From JAPOVO01 sp026708165 (GTDB taxonomy: Bacteria; Chloroflexota; UBA11872; VXNJ01): DNA of 64,000 nt. Of this stretch, positions 52,995 through 60,856 are shown in pieces (the stretch's first letter is position 1; every line of letters starts with the position of its first letter). The DNA is taken from positions 1,550,001-1,614,000 of the forward strand of contig OZ242360.1 in assembly GCA_965208775.1 (NCBI GenBank). Reading direction: 5' to 3'. Below the pieces are notes generated by a model. That model saw nothing but the letters and a program-made list of their open reading frames with translations, was not told the DNA's origin and made no database searches. A program made the position numbers and the translations under genes.

Positions 52995-53822
52995 ATGGCA
53001 CAAGCTATGAACGTCGACGCTCCCGGTTCATCCCCGGAGGGAATTCGCGAATCCATCGCGGTAGCGAGCGGCAAGGGCGGCGTTGGCAAAAGTACGGTTG
53101 CGGTAAATCTGTCGGTCGCTCTCGCGAAGATGGGGCGCTCGGTGGGTCTGCTGGATGCCGACGTGTACGGCCCCAACGTGCCGATAATGCTCGGCGCGAG
53201 CGGCGACCTCGTTACCGTTGACGGCGCGATAAGCCCGCTGGAGGCTCACGGCATAAAGCTGATGTCGCTCGGATTCATGCTCGAGGAGGGCACGCCGGTC
53301 ATCTGGCGCGGGCCCATGATCGCCGGGGCGCTGAAGCAGATGCTCAACGACGTCGCCTGGGGAGAGCTCGACTACCTGGTGCTCGATCTTCCGCCGGGCA
53401 CGGGAGACGCGAGCCTGACGCTGGCGCAGATGATGCCGCTGAGCGGCGCTGTGATCGTTTCCACGCCACAGGAAGTCGCGCTCCAGGATGTCAAGCGATC
53501 AATTGCCATGTTCGAGCGCCTCAGCGTGCCGGTGCTGGGACTGGTCGAGAACATGTCGTATTACGTCCACGAGCCTACGGGCGACCGGGTCGAGATTTTC
53601 GGTCATGGCGGCGCGCGCAAGGCGGCCGACGACCTGGGGATCAAGTTCTTGGGCGAGGTCCCGCTCGACCCGGCGATCCGCGAGGGCGGCGACAAGGGTA
53701 GTCCCGTCGGAGCCGACGCTGCGTCGACGCTCGGCGCGGCGTTTGCCGAGATCGCGGGCAGGGTCGAAGAGTCTGTCGGCGCCGGGGAACCGGAGGTCGA
53801 AGACGACCTCCCGATGCTCTAG
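52995..53822 (+). CDS. mrp: Mrp/ApbC-family iron-sulfur carrier ATPase
   Basis: A 275-residue P-loop ATPase. The deviant Walker A motif GKGGVGKST lies near residue 28, and LDADVYGPN and DLPPGTGD follow. The family shuttles 4Fe-4S clusters. The MIP18/DUF59 domain often found at the N-terminus is absent, as in Ind1/NUBPL-like proteins. The usual CxxC of the C-terminus is not evident; the protein ends in an acidic tail. It is divergent from nuoB, and its stop overlaps the convergent Nudix gene by four bases. Confidence 0.88.
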   Translation: MAQAMNVDAPGSSPEGIRESIAVASGKGGVGKSTVAVNLSVALAKMGRSVGLLDADVYGPNVPIMLGASGDLVTVDGAISPLEAHGIKLMSLGFMLEEGTPVIWRGPMIAGALKQMLNDVAWGELDYLVLDLPPGTGDASLTLAQMMPLSGAVIVSTPQEVALQDVKRSIAMFERLSVPVLGLVENMSYYVHEPTGDRVEIFGHGGARKAADDLGIKFLGEVPLDPAIREGGDKGSPVGADAASTLGAAFAEIAGRVEESVGAGEPEVEDDLPML

Positions 53823-54262
53823 CCAGGCTTACGCCCTTCTTCCAATAGCGAAATCCCGGCCGCCAGAATCGCCGCGTGGTCGAAGGCGAGTTTCTTTGGG
53901 AGCCGGTCGATGGGAAACCACTGGGCGTCGGCAGCGTCGTCGCCCGCCCGCGCCGCGGGGGCCGAATCGAAATCGGCGAGAAAAGCGACGCTTATAGCCC
54001 TGCCGCGAGGATCGCGGTTAGGGGCGCCGAAGGCGCCGATCTGACGCATCGCGGGCGCGGAGACTCCTGTTTCTTCGAGCAGCTCCCGCCGGGCCGCCTG
54101 CTCCAGGTCCTCGTCGGGATCGACGAAACCACCGGGCAGAGCCCACGATCCGGTGAAAGGCTCGTGGCCGCGCCGGATCAGTAAAACGGATCGGCCCCCG
54201 CCGGGAGACGGGGCGATGGCGACCGCGTCAACCGTTACGTAATAGCGGTCGGGCGGGGGCAT
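53819..54262 (-). CDS. Nudix hydrolase
   Basis: A 147-residue Nudix pyrophosphohydrolase. The Nudix box begins at GGFVDPDED and continues through the ARRELLEETGV helix (about residues 42-65), with all metal-binding glutamates present. Family members act on ADP-ribose, NADH or damaged nucleotides; the substrate cannot be told. The gene is convergent with mrp and lies upstream of the YqaA gene on the same strand. Confidence 0.9.
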   Translation of the reverse strand: MPPPDRYYVTVDAVAIAPSPGGGRSVLLIRRGHEPFTGSWALPGGFVDPDEDLEQAARRELLEETGVSAPAMRQIGAFGAPNRDPRGRAISVAFLADFDSAPAARAGDDAADAQWFPIDRLPKKLAFDHAAILAAGISLLEEGRKPG

Positions 54263-54316
54263 TCAATCAGGTCCAAAGGAAGCGAGGCGCGAGTCCACGC
54301 GAGTGTGGAGAATCGG

Positions 54317-54928
54317 CTAATCGCCGGTCGCCTTCGAGACGGGATGCCGCTGTCTTGCCAGCAGACGGACGACGATGAATCCGACGATCAGCAGACCTAT
54401 GAACGCGATGGTCAGGATGTCGAGGTATTTGTCGATCGCGTCCTGGACGACCTCGCCGAATACCATCACGACGCCAGCGACCAGGAAGAACCTTCCCCCG
54501 CGGCCCACCGCCGAAGCCAACAGAAAACGCCGCATGTCGAGCCGGAAGACGCCCGCGCCGACCGCGAATACCTTGTAAGGGATCGGCGTGAAGCCGGCTA
54601 TTGCCACTGCCCAAACGTCCCGCCGCTGGTACTGCCTTTCGACGAACAGCACTTTCTTCTCGTCGAACATTCGGTTCAGCAAGGGCCTGCCGCCCTTGAG
54701 TCCGATGTAGTAGCCGAGCACGGCTCCCATGAGCGATCCGGCGGTCGTGATCGCGGCGAATCCCAGCGCGAACCCAACGTTCCCGGCGCTCATCGCGATC
54801 AGCAGCGCGTCGGGGGGTATGGGAAAGAAGCTCGATTCCGTGAACGCAAGCACGAAGAGCGCGATGCCCGCGTAAGGCGTATCGGACCACGCCAGGACCC
54901 ACTCGGCAAGATCGTGAATCAGTTCCAA
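54317..54928 (-). CDS. YqaA/DedA-family membrane protein
   Basis: A 203-residue protein of the SNARE-associated/VTT fold. ESSFFPIPPD near residue 31 and the GFTPIPYK segment near 110 are the conserved re-entrant loops, flanked by four or five hydrophobic helices. DedA proteins are linked to lipid flipping and membrane potential. The start is TTG with GAGG upstream. Probably co-transcribed with the Nudix gene. Confidence 0.85.
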   Translation of the reverse strand: MELIHDLAEWVLAWSDTPYAGIALFVLAFTESSFFPIPPDALLIAMSAGNVGFALGFAAITTAGSLMGAVLGYYIGLKGGRPLLNRMFDEKKVLFVERQYQRRDVWAVAIAGFTPIPYKVFAVGAGVFRLDMRRFLLASAVGRGGRFFLVAGVVMVFGEVVQDAIDKYLDILTIAFIGLLIVGFIVVRLLARQRHPVSKATGD

Positions 54929-55087
54929 TTCGAACCTCGCGGGGCGCTATAAAGCAGGTATCGAGTCCGAAGGCTCGACGGATTAGACGCATCATTGAAG
55001 TCTGCCGCGTTTTCCACGCCGCAAACCAATCTGAATTTTAGGCGAAGCGCCTCAGTGCGAGCGCCCTTTGCGCGGCCCATGCAGCCG

Positions 55088-56824
55088 CTAGGACTCGGCG
55101 GACTGCGCCGTCGTGAAGCTCCACGTCTTCGAAAACGGCTGGCCGTCAACGGTCCCGCTCACGGTGGCGGTATATTCGGTCCCCGCGAGCAGCGGTCGGG
55201 CGGGCGTGATCCCGATGGACCGTCGCCAGTTACTCCTGACGACCACGACTTCAACCGGATCTCCGTTGGCGGAGGTGAGCGAGACCGGCCCCCACTCGAC
55301 GGTCTGACCGAGCAGGAAGCTGACCGTCAACGGGGACCCGACCGGCCGCGGCAGTCCGGGTACCGGATCGGGCGATTCGTAGGCATACCAAAGTCGGGGC
55401 ACCCCGGTTTGGCCGGGGGCGGGATAGACGGCGGGCAGGTCGACCCCCGGTTGGTGTGAAGGTTCCAGTCCTATGTTTATCACCGTGATCCCGCGTCCAC
55501 TGCCGCTCGCGACGCCGTAACCCACCGCCACCGTGCTCGGATGCAACAAGGCGAACCGGTGAAAAACGGTGGTGACAAATATGTCGACGTTTTCCACGGC
55601 GTCGGCGTCGAAGCTGATGTCTTCGTCGATCCAGTTGCCCGGGTATCCGGCGGCTTTGGCCCGGTCGTATATGGATTGGCCGGTGAATCCCGGCAGCCCG
55701 GGCTGTTCGCGGTGAACGCCGATCTGACCTATGGATGGATGGTCGGCGTTGGCGATGTAGTAGTCGGCGTGGCTCTGCGCCGCGCGCATAAGCTCGGCGC
55801 TCATGGCGATGGCGGGCATTCCCGCTATCCATCGCCACATGTTTACGCGATCTATGACCGGATCGCCAGTGGGTTGCGGGGGGCCAGTGTCAGTCTCCTC
55901 GACAGTAGTGTCGGCAGCTGGGTCTTCCGTGGACTCCGGGGTCGCGCTGTCCGTTTCTTCGACCGGAGCGTCGGTGACTGTGTCGTCCGTTGATTGCGGG
56001 GGGCTGCTGTCCGTTTCCTCGACTGTAACGCTGGTGGACGTATCGTCCGTGGCTTGCGGCGGACCGGCCGATAGGGGGGACGGGAGCGGCACGCGCGGGC
56101 CGGCGGGAAACAGACCGGCCTGAAACGCGAGATCACCGCCGTTTGCGACCACCACCTGCCCCGGCTCGGCGAAGTCTGTCTTGACTTTCCATAGCTGGAG
56201 CGCGGCGCGCTGCAGGCGTATGGTCTCCATGGGGCCGTAGTCGACGACGCCGGTAGTGGGAAGCCCGTAAAAGCGCATTGGATCCGGGACGGCGTGGTAA
56301 GCGCGGCGCAACGCGTCCGAATCGTTCAGAAGCGCAAGACGCGTCCTCACGATCTCCGCCCACGGTAGGTGGCCGTCGTCGGTCATCAGGTGCCGCGGCA
56401 CGAGCCTTTCCGCCAGCCAGCCGTCCAGGCCGTAGTTGTTCATCTCGTCCAGGACGTTTACGAACTCGACCCGCCCGGTGCCCGAATGCCACTGCAATAC
56501 GGCCTTCTGAAGGACCTGCGTGACGAATCCATCGCGGATGAACCGCCGGGTCAGCGGGAATCCAAGCTGCAACAGGCCGCCGTCGCGCTGGTAGACCGTC
56601 CAGAACGGGATTCCGTTGTCGTCGGTTATCGAAAAGCCCGCGCCGGGCGCAGATCCCGGCGGCGCGGTTTGAGTAAAGAAGTGCCCGTTAGGTATGTCGT
56701 AGTCGGGCGCGGAGGCGGTTGCCACCGGAGTTTGGCCGATGGAACCGGCGCTCAGCGCCGCGATCGCCACGATCACCAGGGCGATCAGCAGTTTTGTGGC
56801 TTTATGAAGCAACATGTATTGCAT
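55088..56824 (-). CDS. Secreted CAP-domain protein with repeat linker
   Basis: A 578-residue exported protein: signal peptide (1-37), an N-terminal module (40-240) with GIPFWTVYQRDGG and FVTQVLQKAVLQW, four 20-residue Glu/Thr/Asp/Pro repeats (254-323), a CAP/SCP domain (about 324-455, with SHADYY and the VDIFVTTVFHRF region), and a C-terminal Ig-like domain (about 465-578). The N-terminal module resembles secreted Chloroflexota proteins (from memory). CAP proteins act outside the cell, often on lipids or peptidoglycan-like polymers, and catalysis is rarely proven. The repeats probably form a flexible stalk. Confidence 0.82.
   Translation of the reverse strand: MQYMLLHKATKLLIALVIVAIAALSAGSIGQTPVATASAPDYDIPNGHFFTQTAPPGSAPGAGFSITDDNGIPFWTVYQRDGGLLQLGFPLTRRFIRDGFVTQVLQKAVLQWHSGTGRVEFVNVLDEMNNYGLDGWLAERLVPRHLMTDDGHLPWAEIVRTRLALLNDSDALRRAYHAVPDPMRFYGLPTTGVVDYGPMETIRLQRAALQLWKVKTDFAEPGQVVVANGGDLAFQAGLFPAGPRVPLPSPLSAGPPQATDDTSTSVTVEETDSSPPQSTDDTVTDAPVEETDSATPESTEDPAADTTVEETDTGPPQPTGDPVIDRVNMWRWIAGMPAIAMSAELMRAAQSHADYYIANADHPSIGQIGVHREQPGLPGFTGQSIYDRAKAAGYPGNWIDEDISFDADAVENVDIFVTTVFHRFALLHPSTVAVGYGVASGSGRGITVINIGLEPSHQPGVDLPAVYPAPGQTGVPRLWYAYESPDPVPGLPRPVGSPLTVSFLLGQTVEWGPVSLTSANGDPVEVVVVRSNWRRSIGITPARPLLAGTEYTATVSGTVDGQPFSKTWSFTTAQSAES
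55856..56065 (-). repeat. Tandem 60-base repeat in the CAP-protein gene
   Basis: Three to four imperfect 60-base units encode the repeated VEETD-x-x-P-x-x-T pattern every 20 residues (VEE at residues 268, 288 and 308). The copies differ at several codons, so the array is not recent. Confidence 0.8.
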
Positions 56825-56864
56825 TCTAGCCGCGGCAGGCTAGCCGCGGCGCTTTCGAGCCGGG

Positions 56865-57272
56865 TCAGCCTTGCACCGCGTTGGGTATCACTTCGATACG
56901 CGGGCGGCCTTCGGATTCGATCACTATCGCGACCACGTCGATCCGCCACTGCGCATCGGGGATTCCTTGCTCGGCCAGATAGTTGGAGCCAAGGGCCATC
57001 AGCTTGCGCGCCTTGCTCGCCGTTATCGAATCTTGCGGACTTCCGTATGCGCGCGAGGCGCGGGTCTTGACTTCCACGATGACGATTTCGCCGGCGTCCT
57101 TGCAGACGATGTCGATTTCGCCGAGCTTGCAGCGGTAGTTTCGCTCGATGATCCGGTATCCGCGTTTCCGCAACTCCGACTCGGCGAGGGTTTCGCCGTA
57201 TGCGCCCAGGTCTTGCCGGCTCAGGCGCTTCTGAGGGCGGCGGTTAAACCACCGAAGCCACTTTTTCAACAC
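56865..57272 (-). CDS. YraN/UPF0102 family endonuclease-like protein
   Basis: A 135-residue protein of the PD-(D/E)xK fold. GAYGETLAESELRKRGY and GEIDIVCKD, then IVIVEVKTR, give the acidic and lysine residues of the putative nuclease site. The GTG at 57272 is chosen because the upstream frame lies in rnhB and GGGAGAG precedes it. It overlaps the rnhB 3' end by 29 bases. rplS-rnhB-yraN is a common order in bacteria. Confidence 0.88.
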   Translation of the reverse strand: MLKKWLRWFNRRPQKRLSRQDLGAYGETLAESELRKRGYRIIERNYRCKLGEIDIVCKDAGEIVIVEVKTRASRAYGSPQDSITASKARKLMALGSNYLAEQGIPDAQWRIDVVAIVIESEGRPRIEVIPNAVQG

Positions 57273-57933
57273 AGAGCAAGCTCTCCCGCATGGGTCTAAA
57301 CGATCTACGGTGAATGGCGCACAATCCGAGGCGCTCCAACGCCGCGCGGTGCCGCGGCGTTCCGTATCCCATATTGGTTTCAAAACCATAGCCGGGATAT
57401 CTCGCCGAGCGCCTGATCATGTCGCGGTCGCGGCTCACCTTGGCGCATATCGAAGCGGCGGCCACTGTTAGACACTTCCTGTCGGCGTGGTTGAAGGAAT
57501 GATGGATGCCGTGATATTCCGACTCGGGGGGCAGCCGCACGGCATCGACTATCACCGCGTCAGGGCGGATGGGAAGGCTGTCGAGGGCCTGAAGCATCGA
57601 CTGGCGGGTTGCTTCCACGACGCCCAGTCGATCAACGAGCCGGGCCTCGACGCTGGAGACGCCGACCGCTACAGCCGCCTGCATGATGCGGTCGAAGGCT
57701 TGATCACGCCGTTTTGGCGAGAGCCGCTTGGAATCCCGGACCCCCGCGAGAGAATCCGGATCGAGCAGAACTTCCCAGTCGAGCAACACCGTGGCCGCGT
57801 ACACCGGTCCCGCCCAGGATCCGCGTCCGGCCTCGTCCACGCCGGCGATATGCCGCGCGCCGGACTTCAACAGATCTAGCTCAAATGACAGGTCGGGGAT
57901 CGGGACTTGAGATCTGGCCGACCGCGCCGGCAT
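57244..57933 (-). CDS. rnhB: Ribonuclease HII
   Basis: A 229-residue ribonuclease that removes RNA, including single ribonucleotides, from DNA hybrids. AGVDEAGRG near residue 30 supplies two catalytic acids, VRDSKRLSPKRR follows, and IVDAVRL and CAKVSRDRDM match the family. It begins 15 bases after rplS, and its 3' end overlaps yraN. Confidence 0.94.
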   Translation of the reverse strand: MPARSARSQVPIPDLSFELDLLKSGARHIAGVDEAGRGSWAGPVYAATVLLDWEVLLDPDSLAGVRDSKRLSPKRRDQAFDRIMQAAVAVGVSSVEARLVDRLGVVEATRQSMLQALDSLPIRPDAVIVDAVRLPPESEYHGIHHSFNHADRKCLTVAAASICAKVSRDRDMIRRSARYPGYGFETNMGYGTPRHRAALERLGLCAIHRRSFRPMRESLLCVEKVASVV

Positions 57934-57948
57934 CTGCCCAGCGGGTTC

Positions 57949-58299
57949 TTAGCGCCGCAGGCGTTCCTTGACACGGGCCGCTCGGCCCACGCGGTCGCGG
58001 AGATAGTAGAGCTTGGCTCGGCGGACCTTTCCGCGTCGCACGACCTCGATTTTCTGGACCAGCGGGGAATGCAGCGGGAAGCACCGCTCAACGCCGATTC
58101 CGTGCGATATCCGGCGTACGGTGAAAGTCTCCTGGATACCCGAGGCCCGGCGCTTGAGTACGACTCCCTCGAACACCTGGATGCGCTCACGCTCGCCCTC
58201 CCGGACTCTGACGTGCACCCTAACGGTGTCGCCCGGGTCGAACTGCGGTATGTCCTGTTTTAGCTGCTCCCTCGTCAGCTCGTCGATCAGCGTAGACAA
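57949..58299 (-). CDS. rplS: 50S ribosomal protein L19
   Basis: A 116-residue L19. FDPGDTVRVHVRV, IQVFEGVVLKRR and the basic C-terminus KLYYLRDRVGRAARVKERL are diagnostic. The TTG at 58299, with AGGAGAGG just upstream, is the start; the longer frame to 58377 lacks a site and adds a non-family segment. First gene of rplS-rnhB-yraN. trmD and rimM, its frequent neighbours, are not here. Confidence 0.96.
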   Translation of the reverse strand: MSTLIDELTREQLKQDIPQFDPGDTVRVHVRVREGERERIQVFEGVVLKRRASGIQETFTVRRISHGIGVERCFPLHSPLVQKIEVVRRGKVRRAKLYYLRDRVGRAARVKERLRR

Positions 58300-58609
58300 G
58301 GGTCCTCTCCTGTGATCTGGGGTTTGGTAGGTGTATGAAAGGGCTTCGAATCGGTCACGCCGATCCAAAGCTCCCAAGTATACGCGGATTTTACCATCCG
58401 AATGACCTTCCGCCCGCGAGGACGGCCGCGTGCTCGCTACTCTTCCTATAAGGCTTTCGGGGTTGACGTCTATGCTCTATCGAGTGACGTTCTCTGATCA
58501 CGGCGGTGGGCTGGGGAGTTTACAGACAGGATGGGGAGCGGGAGATCATTCGTTCGGTAATCTCGACGGAGCCGAGCGGGCGGAGACGCCGTGGACTTGG
58601 AGGACCCAT
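58300..58609. other. Intergenic region upstream of rplS and the ABM gene
   Basis: A 310-base divergent control region. An open plus-strand frame runs back to 58430 but lacks a ribosome-binding site and family similarity, so it is probably not translated. A TTGACG at 58452-58457 may be a -35 element for the ABM gene. No riboswitch or terminator was recognised. Confidence 0.4.
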
Positions 58610-58927
58610 TTGATTCTGAGAATCGTCGGACTGCCGGTAAGGGAAGAGGACGAGCCGGAGCTCCTGCGGGCGTTCGATGACGCCTTTCCACTGATCCGAG
58701 CGCTGCCGGGATGCAGCCATCTGGCGCTGATCGGCCGCCGGGGCGGGTCGGACTACCTGACGCTGAGCGTTTGGGAATCGGCGCGGGCGCTGGACGAATA
58801 TCGCAAGAGTCCGCTGTTCGCAAGTATCTGGCCGCGGATCCGAAAGACTCTGCGGGACGATCCGTGGGCTGAATCTTATGACTTCGTCGCGGGCGACGGC
58901 CCCTGGGGCGGCGAAGCGGCAACCTAG
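58610..58927 (+). CDS. Antibiotic biosynthesis monooxygenase (ABM)-domain protein
   Basis: A 105-residue ferredoxin-like protein of the ABM type. LGRR-like strand segments, SDYLTLSVWES near residue 48 and the DEYRKSPLF helix near 62 fit small ABM/heme-degrading or quinone monooxygenase relatives. The TTG at 58610 is chosen because GGAGGA lies a few bases upstream. Function unknown. Confidence 0.65.
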   Translation: MILRIVGLPVREEDEPELLRAFDDAFPLIRALPGCSHLALIGRRGGSDYLTLSVWESARALDEYRKSPLFASIWPRIRKTLRDDPWAESYDFVAGDGPWGGEAAT

Positions 58928-58982
58928 CTCGGAATCGCCGGCGCGCCCATCTGCAGCGGACCAGCCAGTCAGTCCGTTGACT

Positions 58983-59684
58983 CTACCTGGCCTTTCTTTG
59001 TTGGAGCCGTGGCGCGCCCGCTTCGAATACCGTGCGCGAAACACTTGCCAGCCGGGAGAGATAGCTCGCGCAAAGCCCGCCGGCGGGCGCGGGTTTACTT
59101 GACCGTCTCGACAAATCGCCGAGCCGGGGCGTTTCGCTGCCGCGGATGGCGGTAGACGAGATGACGACCTCTCCGGATTCGCCGCTCCAGAGCAGGCTGT
59201 TCCTCGATCGGGCCAGCCATCGGTAGGCCTGCGCCTCTTCCATCCAGGGTCTTTCGCGCTTCAATCTGGTCTGGGCGGCTATGTCAATGAGCGCCAGCCG
59301 CGCCAGGAAGTCGTCTCCGGTCAGGCTGGGACGCGCCCGCGCGGACTGCATTATGTCGCAGGCGTCGGCCATCCACAGCGCCAGCGAATCGAGCGAGTTG
59401 GCAACGTGAAGAAAGAACCCGGTGACGAAATATGAGACCGCCAGGTCCTGCTCCGGCGAGAGCTTCGCGATCTGATCGGAGGAATAGGCGGCGTGCAGGT
59501 AGGCGGCGAGAGCCGCAGACCCCTTTTCGGCGTCCGAGTCGCGGTCGGCGGTCCGGTAATGGTCATAGATGCCGCCGCCGACGGCAGGATCGTATCCCTG
59601 GGGGCGGTGCGCCGGTTCGGCGAGCGGCGCAAAAAGGTCCCAGGCCTTGGGCTTTTGCTGGAAGAATCTTTCACTGAGGGCCAT
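58983..59684 (-). CDS. Hypothetical protein, helical
   Basis: A 233-residue protein, mostly helical, with Ala- and Leu-rich segments and a basic, low-complexity tail. There is no signal peptide, membrane span or recognised motif. Codon usage is like the neighbours, and the ATG at 59684 fits a gene divergent from the cysE T-box leader. The last 50 residues look less conserved in character, so the true C-terminus may be shorter in relatives. Confidence 0.6.
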   Translation of the reverse strand: MALSERFFQQKPKAWDLFAPLAEPAHRPQGYDPAVGGGIYDHYRTADRDSDAEKGSAALAAYLHAAYSSDQIAKLSPEQDLAVSYFVTGFFLHVANSLDSLALWMADACDIMQSARARPSLTGDDFLARLALIDIAAQTRLKRERPWMEEAQAYRWLARSRNSLLWSGESGEVVISSTAIRGSETPRLGDLSRRSSKPAPAGGLCASYLSRLASVSRTVFEAGAPRLQQRKAR

Positions 59685-59733
59685 GCCGTAACCCTAGCAA
59701 AACGGCGCGTCGAGCCGCCGGAAAAACCTGTTC

Positions 59734-59763
59734 TTGACGCGCACACTCCCGTATTCGTATAGA
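59734..59763 (+). promoter_or_regulatory. Sigma-70-type promoter of the cysE leader
   Basis: TTGACG (59734-59739) and TATAGA (59758-59763) are separated by 18 bases. Transcription would begin near 59770, just before the T-box stem I. Confidence 0.55.
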
Positions 59764-59783
59764 ATAGTAGTCATGCAGGTTGA

Positions 59784-60045
59784 CAAAGGCTGGGACGGAG
59801 TAGAGTAGCCAGCGGAGCGGCAACCCAAGCGAGCCGGTGATGGTGGGAGGCCGGCGGTTGCCAGTTGGCGAAGTGCGCTCCAGAGCCGCAGGCTGAACGG
59901 CAACAAGTAGGCTGAGCCGGGAGTTCCCGTTACAGAACCGGAGCATGTTGGTGCTCGCTGAGGCCCTGTCCGAGAAGATGGGGCGAAATAAGGTGGAACC
60001 GCGGTCCGAGGACCCGCCCTTATGCCAAGGGCGGGTTTTGTTAAT
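59784..60045 (+). promoter_or_regulatory. T-box riboswitch, cysteine-specific, upstream of cysE
   Basis: The conserved T-box AGGTGGAACCGCGG lies at 59991-60004. In stem I the GGAG (59797-59800) pairs with CTCC (59878-59881). The internal loop between them holds AGTA on one side and GAA followed by the specifier TGC (59874-59876) on the other, with a purine after it. TGC is a cysteine codon. The TGGA bulge would pair with a tRNA 3' end of UCCA, and tRNA-Cys is the tRNA with discriminator U. Both sites therefore point to uncharged tRNA-Cys as the signal. Cysteine starvation would stabilise the antiterminator and switch on cysE. Confidence 0.9.
60013..60039 (+). terminator. Terminator of the cysE T-box
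   Basis: An eight-pair stem CCCGCCCT/AGGGCGGG with a seven-base loop, then TTTT. It overlaps the antiterminator partner sequence (CCTT at 60018-60021), as expected for T-box control. Confidence 0.88.
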
Positions 60046-60058
60046 TTGAAGGTGCAGC

Positions 60059-60763
60059 TTGACAGTCGAATCTGAAGCGGAACGGTCGCGGGCGGGAACT
60101 TCGTCGAACGGTACTGTGAGCGGTCGCGGACAAACGGCCGAGCGCAGGCTTAGGCACGGGATCGTTTGGCCCGATGACATTCAGGTCATATTCGACAAGG
60201 ACCCGGCGGCCAAGAATGTGTTCGAGGTCCTGCTTTACCAGAGCTTCCACGCCGTGTTGCTGCACCGGCTGGCGCACAGGCTTTACATGGCGGGGGTGCC
60301 GATTCTGCCTCGCCTGATATCGCAAATGGGTCGGCTGATCACCGGCGGCATCGAGATTCATCCCGGCGCGAAAATCGGAAGGCGGTTTTTCATCGACCAC
60401 GGCTCCGGCGTGGTTATAGGCGAGACGGCGGAGATCGGCGACGACGTGATGCTGTATCACCAGGTCACGCTGGGTGCGACGGGCTGGTGGAAAGACCTGA
60501 AGAACGGAAGGAAGCGACGGCATCCGATAGTTGAGGATCGGGTCACCATCGGCGTGGGCGCGAGCGTGCTCGGTCCGGTGACCATCGGCCACGACTCCAA
60601 GATCGGGGCGATGAGTCTGGTGTTCGAGGACGTTCCGCCCCAGTCGGTCGTGATAGCCAGACCGGGATCGTACCTGGTCAAAGAGGGGAAGCGGGTGACG
60701 GACGTCCGCTTGCGCGAGAGCGAACTGCCCTCCGGTTATCGCAATACCGACTATCAGATCTAG
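60059..60763 (+). CDS. cysE: Serine O-acetyltransferase
   Basis: A 234-residue enzyme that makes O-acetylserine for cysteine synthesis. After a non-conserved 30-residue N-terminus come the helical region (DPAAKNVFEVLLYQSFHA) and the left-handed beta-helix of hexapeptide repeats (about 95-190). Catalytic residues are in IDHGSGVVIGETAEIGDD. It starts with TTG, with AAGGTG upstream. The preceding T-box links its expression to cysteinyl-tRNA charging. cysK is not in the window. Confidence 0.95.
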   Translation: MTVESEAERSRAGTSSNGTVSGRGQTAERRLRHGIVWPDDIQVIFDKDPAAKNVFEVLLYQSFHAVLLHRLAHRLYMAGVPILPRLISQMGRLITGGIEIHPGAKIGRRFFIDHGSGVVIGETAEIGDDVMLYHQVTLGATGWWKDLKNGRKRRHPIVEDRVTIGVGASVLGPVTIGHDSKIGAMSLVFEDVPPQSVVIARPGSYLVKEGKRVTDVRLRESELPSGYRNTDYQI

Positions 60764-60856
60764 TAGTCCGCCCTAACAAAAAACTCCCCGGCCCGGCGGG
60801 CTGAATGTATATGCTTAGTCCAGTGTTATTCAGCCTTTGAAAGGACTTGATGCCAC

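Noticed and set aside
58430..58609. 60-codon N-terminal extension of the ABM protein
   Set aside because: The extension is Gly/Trp-rich, unrelated to the ABM fold and lacks a ribosome-binding site. TTG 58610 has a good GGAGGA site.
60764..60856. Second T-box or riboswitch before proS
   Set aside because: Only about 90 bases, without a T-box sequence or terminator.
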